Source: Puniceicoccales bacterium (GTDB lineage: Bacteria > Verrucomicrobiota > Verrucomicrobiia > Opitutales > UBA9783). From it: 12,105 nucleotides of DNA. Position numbers and translations under genes: made by a program. The notes under the pieces were generated by a model. It saw only the letters and a program-made list of their open reading frames with translations, did not search any database and was not told where the DNA came from. Every line of letters starts with the position of its first letter. Position 1 is the first letter of the stretch. The stretch spans positions 1 to 12,105 of the forward strand of contig JAIRKR010000012.1 of assembly GCA_031260015.1 (NCBI GenBank). Direction: 5' to 3'. Positions 7,994 to 12,105 of this stretch are shown piece by piece.

Positions 7994-8461
7994 ATGCAAG
8001 CAAGAGAACAGGTGAATCTTTGGTTAAAAACCTTGGGCGCTACGAACGGGAAGATTTTTCGTTTGAACGAAAGGGGAATTTTTGCATCCACAGATGAAGC
8101 GGGTCAAGAGTTTGTGGTAGAGGTTCCCGATGCATCCGATCAGGTTTATTTTTGTGCACCCATTGCAACTGTGCCGGAAGATAATAAAGCGGTTTGTTTA
8201 GAACGTCTATTGCAGTGGAATTTATACGGCCTACAGACGAAATATTGTACGTTAGGCTTGGAAGAAAATACAAATCGAATTATTATGCACTACTCAATGG
8301 AAGTTGCCTACCTAGAGTGTCAAACTTTCATCAACGTTTTCAATAATTTCATAGAGAGAGTTAGAAAAATAAAGCAAGATTGGGAACAATTTTTGAGAAA
8401 TGCATCTACAGGGACAGGCGGATCAACCACCTTACCGGATATTAATATGCTTCGTATTTAA
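7994..8461 (+). CDS. CesT/Tir-chaperone family type III secretion chaperone
   Basis: Small acidic-to-neutral cytoplasmic protein of 155 residues, matching the CesT/SycE class of dimeric chaperones that bind type III effectors before secretion. The pattern of the family is visible: an N-terminal helix with NLWLKTLG, then strands (KIFRLNERGIFAS, EFVVEVP, VYFCAPI), the conserved helix LLQWNLYGLQTKYCTLGLEE (about 73-92), the strand RIIMHYSMEV, and a C-terminal amphipathic helix FINVFNNFIERVRKIKQDWEQFL. A Ser/Thr/Gly-rich tail follows. It starts 8 bases after clpC and ends 7 bases before cysS, so it is almost certainly cotranscribed with mcsB-clpC. No effector gene adjoins it, so its client is unknown. 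It may serve several substrates or act as a ClpC adaptor; that is speculation. The start has only a weak A-rich ribosome binding region. Confidence 0.83.
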   Translation: MQAREQVNLWLKTLGATNGKIFRLNERGIFASTDEAGQEFVVEVPDASDQVYFCAPIATVPEDNKAVCLERLLQWNLYGLQTKYCTLGLEENTNRIIMHYSMEVAYLECQTFINVFNNFIERVRKIKQDWEQFLRNASTGTGGSTTLPDINMLRI

Positions 8462-8468
8462 ATGAATT

Positions 8469-9902
8469 ATGCAGTTGCGTTTGTACGATACGTTGACCCG
8501 GACAATTAGGCCCATAGAGCCTGTTGCAGGTCGGGTGGGTACGTACTGTTGTGGACCAACCGTGTATGGGCCTGCACACATTGGTAATTTCAGAACATAT
8601 GTCGTTCAAGATGTCGTGGTGAGAACGCTGCAAGCTTTAGGGATCCAGACATGTTATGTACGTAATTTAACGGACGTAGACGATAAAACAATTCGCGGAG
8701 CTCAACAGGCAAAGCAATCGTTGCAAGCATTCACGTCGCACTGGACAGAAGTTTTTGAGGAAGATTGTCGTCGGCTAAATTTACTGCAACCGGATATAGA
8801 ACCGCGTGCAACCGAAACTATTCAAGCGCAGTTGGACTTGATTGGTCAACTCATGCAAAAGGGTTGTGCCTATGTTTCGAAGGGATCGGTCTACTTTCGT
8901 ATCTCGTCCTTTAAAGATTACGGTAAGTTATCGCATTTGGACCAGCGTTGTTGTAAAATGCAAGGAACAAACAGTGCAGGTGAGTTAAACAATGCGGACG
9001 AATATGAACGAGAGTGCGTAGGCGATTTCGTGTTATGGAAGAATAGGAAACCGGAGGATGGAGATGTTTACTGGGAAAGTCCCTGGGGGCAGGGGCGTCC
9101 GGGTTGGCACATTGAATGCAGCGCGATGTCATGCTTATATTTGGGTGAGACGGTAGACTTACACGTCGGTGGCGTGGATTTGTGTTTTCCCCATCACGAA
9201 AACGAAATTGCTCAATCTGAAGCGGCTTATGGAGGAATTTTTGCACGCCACTGGATGCACATTGCCCATTTGAAGGTAGATGGAGAAAAAATGTCCAAAA
9301 GTCTTGGCAATTTGCATACCGTTGCCTCTCTGTTGCAAAAAAATTATTCTCGAGAAGCCATTCGGTATGCTTTAATGGCCGGGCACTACAGACATCCTTT
9401 GAATTTTACATTTGATTTACTGAATGCTTCCCAAAGTGCATTGCAAAAGCTTTATCAATACTTGTCACGATTATTGGAAACAGCTCAATTAACGGTAGAG
9501 ACGTTTGAACAAGAGTATTTGCTGGCTTCAACACTCGATAAAGTTGAGTATTTAAAAGGATTTTTTGAAAGCTTGTGCGACGATTTGAACGTACCCAAAG
9601 CATTGGGTCAGCTTTTTACATTTGTTAACGATGTCAACATACAATCATTGGACACAAAACAAATTTTGCACGAGTTGGGGATTTGTATGTTTGTTTTGGG
9701 CCTACCGGTACGTTTGTCTACGGATAATGTTGTTATTCCTTTACCGGTAAGGCGCATGGCGGAACAACGTTGGCAAGCGAAGCAGGCATGCAACTATCAG
9801 GAAGCGGACGACATTCGACATATTTTATTGAAAGAAGGATGGCAAGTTTTAGACACCCAGGATGGCTACAAAATAGTCCCCCTAAAGAACTATAAAAAAT
9901 AA
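8469..9902 (+). CDS. cysS: Cysteinyl-tRNA synthetase
   Basis: Class I aminoacyl-tRNA synthetase that charges tRNA-Cys with cysteine for translation. At 477 residues it is slightly longer than the E. coli enzyme (461). The HIGN form of the HIGH motif is at 37-40 and KMSKS at 274-278. All four ligands of the active-site zinc are seen: C28, C217, H242 and E246, with the spacing of the E. coli C28/C209/H234/E238 set. The C-terminal part is helical and tRNA-binding, including the typical MAEQRWQAKQACNYQEADDIR segment. It starts 7 bases after the cesT-like gene with no obvious ribosome binding site, suggesting translational coupling. It is the last gene of the + strand run and converges on minus-strand genes whose stop is 11 bases away. 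Confidence 0.98.
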   Translation: MQLRLYDTLTRTIRPIEPVAGRVGTYCCGPTVYGPAHIGNFRTYVVQDVVVRTLQALGIQTCYVRNLTDVDDKTIRGAQQAKQSLQAFTSHWTEVFEEDCRRLNLLQPDIEPRATETIQAQLDLIGQLMQKGCAYVSKGSVYFRISSFKDYGKLSHLDQRCCKMQGTNSAGELNNADEYERECVGDFVLWKNRKPEDGDVYWESPWGQGRPGWHIECSAMSCLYLGETVDLHVGGVDLCFPHHENEIAQSEAAYGGIFARHWMHIAHLKVDGEKMSKSLGNLHTVASLLQKNYSREAIRYALMAGHYRHPLNFTFDLLNASQSALQKLYQYLSRLLETAQLTVETFEQEYLLASTLDKVEYLKGFFESLCDDLNVPKALGQLFTFVNDVNIQSLDTKQILHELGICMFVLGLPVRLSTDNVVIPLPVRRMAEQRWQAKQACNYQEADDIRHILLKEGWQVLDTQDGYKIVPLKNYKK

Positions 9903-9913
9903 GTACGAACGAA

Positions 9914-10303
9914 TCAATAATACCTATTCTCATTATTTGTCGTTGGGATATCTGGAAATCGATAAAAAATATCGGTATTTTTAATGAGATGTGCATCTTT
10001 AATGTTATAAAAGTGACTCCTGTGGTCTCCGAGTGATTGTAGTTTTTCCCAAGCAAGGTTGAAATGGTTACCTAGACTGCGAGCCGTTAAGCCTACTGTT
10101 GGCATCGGACGATTCCCTGCGCTTAAGCCAATCCAACTTTCAAAATTGAATGAAGTACCACTTTTTCTAAAAGGCGTGTATACAAATTGATTTCCATTGT
10201 GCAAATGATGGGGTAAAAAGTAACGAATATTTTCAGATGAAATACGTACCTTTGTTAGATTCAAACCATCCCGTAGTATCGATTTTTCAATAACGGAGGA
10301 CAA
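9914..10303 (-). pseudogene. Second pseudopilin-like gene, C-terminal part
   Basis: Reads as 129 residues from a TTG at 10303. It lacks a prepilin leader but aligns with the C-terminal half of the neighbouring pseudopilin. SGTSFNFESW pairs with LGNAAYNYDLENF, then exactly 16 residues later both have VGLT/VGVT. LQSLGDHRS pairs with FQPVLGQYV, and both end in ENRYY, encoded by GAG AAT AGG TAT TAT here and GAA AAT CGA TAT TAT in the other copy. Conservation of residues with changed codons suggests both descend from translated genes. A stop lies immediately upstream in this frame, so an N-terminus would have to come from another frame (see 10287-10487). Decayed copy or fragment of a pilin-like surface/secretion protein is the best reading; function is not established. 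Confidence 0.5.
9960..9982 (+). terminator. Weak hairpin with T-run after cysS
   Basis: CGATA (9960-9964) and TATCG (9970-9974) form a 5-base-pair stem with an all-A loop, followed by GTATTTTT. It sits 58 bases past the cysS stop on the + strand and inside the minus-strand reading frame. The stem is short and mostly A-T, so termination here is only a possibility. Confidence 0.2.
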
Positions 10304-10487
10304 TCAAGACGATAGATTCAAGAAGGGAGCCATATGTGTACTCACACGATGTACAATGCATTTTACTCCAAAAACCTGAGATAACATTTACACCATCCGG
10401 CAGTCTTCTTTTCATTTCATGCAGTGCCGTAAAATGTATACAGTATACCGTTAAGAGACTATATCTTGTAAGAGAAAATCCAAACAA
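10287..10487 (-). pseudogene. Reading frame between the two pseudopilin segments, possible remnant N-terminus
   Basis: A 66-residue frame from a TTG at 10487. It is the same frame as the end of the upstream pseudopilin, resuming after its TAA stop. It begins MFGFSLTRYSLLTVYCIHF, which recalls a prepilin GFSL signature followed by a hydrophobic stretch, but it lacks the Glu at mature position 5 that pilins need. It overlaps the start of the following frame (9914-10303) by 17 bases in a different frame, so together they could be a frameshifted second pilin-like gene. No ribosome binding site is seen. I cannot assign a function; it may be non-coding. Confidence 0.25.
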
Positions 10488-10502
10488 ATGAGCAATCAGT
10501 TT

Positions 10503-10730
10503 TTAATAATATCGATTTTCCCAAAGCGTATTGCTGTTCAAATCTATGGATCCGGGACATTCGGGTAAAGCACAAAACATGCGACCATCATTATGACGAC
10601 CTACAACATATTGCCCAAGTACGGGTTGGAATTTGTTATAACACTTATCCCAATCGGCAATCCCTCGTCGAACACCTATAAGCGTCACACCCACACTGTG
10701 AGGTTTAGCAAGTGAGTCCCTATGCTCATA
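10503..10730 (-). pseudogene. Pseudopilin, C-terminal part after the -1 frameshift
   Basis: This frame supplies the last 75 residues of the pseudopilin whose N-terminal part lies at 10685-11185. Entering it at 10730 gives YEHRDSLAKPHSVGVTLIG directly after ...NYDLENF. The stretch contains several cysteines (DKCYNKF, FCALPECPG) and ends ENRYY followed by TAA. It aligns with the neighbouring copy at 9914-10303 without a gap over the join, which is the main reason to treat it as part of the same protein. On its own it has only a GTG at 10694 as a start, without a ribosome binding site, so independent translation is unlikely. Joined, the mature protein would be about 176 residues, a normal pseudopilin size. 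Confidence 0.6.
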
Positions 10731-11185
10731 AAATTTTCTAAATCGTAATTGTACGCTGCATTACCCAATGGTCTACGATTCCATTTACGCGAAGGATTCA
10801 CCAAATAGCTGGGAACAAACGGATATAATTTGGTAGGTATATTATCGTTACAATCCGGGGAAAATTCGTTAAAGATGAGGTAGTAGGCGCGGCAAGCCTT
10901 GAGGATATCCAGAGTATCCTCCACAGTAGAATTTACCCGAAAATCTTCGGTCGCCTTTTTAAACCCTGGAACGGCAATGGCGGCCAGAATTGCCACAATG
11001 CACAGCGCAACGATAATTTCAACCAACGTAAAACCGTTTCTGCCTACGGATGGAAATTTTAATTTTTGGCTGGGGCTCAACCTCCGGACCGGTAATCCTC
11101 GAATAGATCCAAATTCCCAACTCGGATTCGATCTACGGGGGAAGATCCATTCCAAAACTGGTTTCAAATCCCGGTTTTGGGCCAA
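10685..11185 (-). CDS. Pseudopilin-like protein with prepilin-type N-terminal cleavage/methylation domain (frameshifted)
   Basis: The signature is unmistakable: G51-F52-T-L-V-E56-I-I, then a hydrophobic helix (VALCIVAILAAIAVPGF). A prepilin peptidase would cut before F52, with E56 as the conserved Glu5 of the mature chain. Such proteins are inner-membrane anchored and form type II secretion pseudopili or type IV pilus-like fibres. The globular part follows (DTLDILKACRAYYLIFNEFSP). After NYDLENF this frame gives an unsupported tail ending LTVWV. The neighbouring copy shows the true continuation is in the -1 frame (10503-10730). The TTG at 11185 is only the first ordinary start codon in this frame, lacks a ribosome binding site, and would give an abnormally long 51-residue leader. 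The true start is unresolved. A strong promoter lies upstream at 11339-11368. Confidence 0.7.
   Translation of the reverse strand: MAQNRDLKPVLEWIFPRRSNPSWEFGSIRGLPVRRLSPSQKLKFPSVGRNGFTLVEIIVALCIVAILAAIAVPGFKKATEDFRVNSTVEDTLDILKACRAYYLIFNEFSPDCNDNIPTKLYPFVPSYLVNPSRKWNRRPLGNAAYNYDLENFMSIGTHLLNLTVWV
10730..10736 (-). other. Slippery-type heptamer at the pseudopilin frame break
   Basis: On the minus strand the zero-frame codons are GAA AAT TTT ATG. The heptamer A-AAT-TTT fits the X-XXY-YYZ form; slipping back one base re-pairs AAA and TTT and continues TAT GAG CAT in the frame supported by the paralogous copy. It sits within an AAAATTTT run, so loss of one T by mutation or a sequencing error would look identical. 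Whether ribosomes shift here is unknown. Confidence 0.4.
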
Positions 11186-11263
11186 TTCACAGTTGAGGCC
11201 AAATCGTTGTTTCGGTTTTAGATCCCGGCTCAGCCCAGAGTTTTGACAAGATCCAAATCGTTG
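11156..11263 (-). repeat. 54-base tandem repeat, two units, in frame with the pseudopilin
   Basis: Unit 1 is at 11263-11210 and unit 2 at 11209-11156 on the minus strand. Both begin CAACGATTTGG and both carry CGGGAT and AAACC blocks near the end. Translated in the pilin frame they read QRFGSCQNSGLSRDLKPK and QRFGLNCELAQNRDLKPV. Conserved residues show synonymous changes (GGA/GGC, CTA/TTG, CCG/CCA), which hints at past coding. A more degenerate third copy (EFGSIRGLPVRRLSP) follows at about 11119-11070. No function is known to me. Confidence 0.6.
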
Positions 11264-11323
11264 CCCGAAGTCCTCCAGCTCCGGAATGACATTGGCAACT
11301 AAGCGCTTAGACGCTTTGGTGTC
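11186..11323 (-). other. Open frame extension upstream of the pseudopilin without an ordinary start codon
   Basis: From a TAA just above 11323 down to the TTG at 11185, the pilin frame has no stop and no ATG, GTG or TTG. It reads KRLVANVIPELEDFGQRFG and then the tandem repeats. It lies immediately downstream of the predicted transcription start (about 11332). It is either a 5' leader RNA, an extended leader using a rare start (ATT at 11287-11285 or CTG), or the remnant of a longer or fused gene. An ATG at 11292 is in another frame and opens only 20 codons. Confidence 0.4.
11299..11310. repeat. 12-base palindrome CTAAGCGCTTAG near the minus-strand transcription start
   Basis: A perfect 12-base palindrome starts about 22 bases downstream of the predicted start of the minus-strand transcript. 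A tandem GTCTTAAG/GTCTTAAT lies beside it at 11321-11336. The position would suit a repressor operator or an RNA hairpin in the leader, but no known site is recognised. Confidence 0.3.
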
Positions 11324-11338
11324 TTAAGGTCTTAATTT

Positions 11339-11368
11339 ATTGTATCCTTCCACCCATACCCCTGTCAA
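11339..11368 (-). promoter_or_regulatory. Strong sigma-70-type promoter reading into the pseudopilin region
   Basis: On the minus strand TTGACA (11368-11363, perfect) and TACAAT (11344-11339, five of six) are separated by 18 bases. Transcription would start near 11332 and run toward the pseudopilin genes. Two GAAAAACC blocks lie directly upstream of the -35 with 11-base spacing (see 11370-11388). It is the best vegetative promoter in the window. Confidence 0.65.
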
Positions 11369-11369
11369 G

Positions 11370-11388
11370 GGTTTTTCATAGGTTTTTC
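11370..11388 (-). promoter_or_regulatory. Phased A-tracts upstream of the -35, UP-element-like
   Basis: GAAAAACC occurs twice on the minus strand (11388-11381 and 11377-11370), 11 bases apart, one helical turn, and abuts the -35 box. Such phased A-tracts bend DNA and can contact the RNA polymerase alpha subunit. The arrangement is visible; the activating effect is inferred. Confidence 0.4.
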
Positions 11389-11515
11389 GGAGGGGTTTAG
11401 ATCCGGATAAATTCATTACAGCTTTATTTTAAAAAAGCCCCCAATACACTTACCCAAGAGTAAATTATCCATAATTTTGTGTCATTTAACTTTAAACTAA
11501 AGGAGATAAAACAAA

Positions 11516-12105
11516 ATGAACAAAATAATGAATAAATTTATAAAAACAAGCCTTGTGATGGCTAGTTTGATGGGTGCGATTACCTTGAACGCCTGGCATT
11601 GCAATCATTGTAACAGAGATCATAGAGGTAGAGTTTGCCCTGCAACGGGTCATACACAAGATACGCAGTATTTTGGATGTGGTGATCCGTACGGTTGTTG
11701 GAGGATGGATGTAGATTCGGATGACGCGGCGGCAGCCATTCAAAATATGAATACCACCATGCAAGTTATGCTACAACGCACGCAAGAGGTGATGCAACGA
11801 CAACATCGCCAAGCACGCGCCCAAATCTCAAGTCGTGTTCTGCAGACTTTCCAAGTGTTTGACGACCCAGGCGTTTCACCATTATGGGTGGCCCCTACGG
11901 TTCCACTGGTAGGACATATGCCCAAAGGGACTCCGGTTTTCGGTCCAATACAAAAACTATATTCTCGTGAAGGCGACTACATCTACAAAGCGAAAAATGG
12001 AATGAATGTTGTAAATATTAAGGGCCTGTGGTTGTACGAGTGTTATATGCAGGGTAGCCAAAATTTTACTACTATGTTTGCAGGAGATGGAGGTGAATTT
12101 TACGA
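11516..12105 (+). CDS. Exported cysteine-rich protein of unknown function (partial, runs off the window)
   Basis: Open from the ATG at 11516 to the window end (196 codons, no stop). AAAGGAG at 11499-11505 lies 10 bases upstream and is the strongest ribosome binding site in this part. Residues 1-26 form a signal peptide: a Lys-containing start (MNKIMNKFIKT), a hydrophobic core (SLVMASLMGAITL) and a likely cut after LNA. The mature start is rich in Cys and His: C29, C32, C41, H46, C55 and C61, with a CxxC pair, so it could bind a metal or form disulfides. A Gln/Arg-rich helical stretch (about 78-115) follows, then a segment rich in likely strands (GDYIYKAKNGMNVVNIKGLWLYE). It is divergent from the pseudopilin region with about 180 bases between their starts of transcription and translation. 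I do not recognise a family. Confidence 0.75.
   Translation, partial: MNKIMNKFIKTSLVMASLMGAITLNAWHCNHCNRDHRGRVCPATGHTQDTQYFGCGDPYGCWRMDVDSDDAAAAIQNMNTTMQVMLQRTQEVMQRQHRQARAQISSRVLQTFQVFDDPGVSPLWVAPTVPLVGHMPKGTPVFGPIQKLYSREGDYIYKAKNGMNVVNIKGLWLYECYMQGSQNFTTMFAGDGGEFY

Noticed and set aside
11230..11292. Small 20-codon frame from the ATG at 11292 on the minus strand as the true pilin start or a leader peptide
   Set aside because: It has no ribosome binding site, is out of frame with the pilin, and ends at once; kept only as a remote possibility.
11030..11310. CRISPR-like or insertion-sequence structure in the repeat region
   Set aside because: The repeats are adjacent 54-base units with no unique spacers, and there are no transposase motifs or terminal inverted repeats.
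11421..11438. A-T-rich hairpin GCTTT...AAAGC as a terminator or regulator of the exported-protein gene
   Set aside because: The stem is short with an internal mismatch and no T-run on either side, so it is not distinguishable from low-complexity sequence.

Overview
The window reads as a bacterial chromosome segment with moderate-to-low GC. It carries a compact protein-quality-control block on the + strand: dnaK, groES, groEL, then mcsB (protein arginine kinase), clpC, a CesT-family type III secretion chaperone, and cysS. A CesT-type chaperone beside McsB and ClpC points to a host-associated bacterium with a type III secretion system. The gene content, together with pseudopilin-like genes of the expanded kind, fits the PVC group best. 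I favour Verrucomicrobiota (Opitutales/Puniceicoccales-like) over Chlamydiota. This is an inference from gene content, not from a phylogeny.

Layout. Bases 1-218 are a promoter region. It holds a good match to a sigma-54 element (TGGCAT-N5-TTGCA) that ends about a dozen bases before the dnaK ATG, and an upstream palindrome/direct repeat. Bases 219-4145 are dnaK-groES-groEL with 22-26 base gaps, closed by a perfect 32-base palindrome at 4190-4221. Bases 4346-9902 are a second tightly packed run: mcsB and clpC overlap by 11 bases, and clpC, cesT and cysS are separated by 7-8 bases. CtsR and McsA, the usual Firmicute partners of McsB and ClpC, are not present here.

Bases 9903-11332 switch character. 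They read on the minus strand, converge on cysS, and contain at least two related pseudopilin-like genes. The first has a clear GFTLVEI prepilin cleavage/methylation signature. It is interrupted by a -1 frameshift at an A-AAT-TTT heptamer, and the second copy independently supports that reading. The second copy keeps a matching C-terminal half but no convincing prepilin N-terminus. Both end in the same pentapeptide, ENRYY, written with different codons. A strong vegetative-type promoter with phased A-tracts faces into this region. Between it and the prepilin motif lies about 300 bases that stays open in the pilin frame, carries a 54-base tandem repeat, and has no ordinary start codon over its first half.

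From 11516 to the window end, divergently on the + strand, runs the start of a gene for an exported, cysteine-rich protein of unknown function with a strong ribosome binding site.

Functionally, DnaK and GroESL fold proteins. McsB marks proteins with phospho-arginine, and ClpC, whose N-domain keeps the phospho-arginine pocket residues, unfolds marked proteins for ClpP. The CesT-like chaperone sits in the same transcription unit, suggesting a link between type III substrate handling and this degradation route. No mobile element, tRNA, rRNA or CRISPR array was seen.
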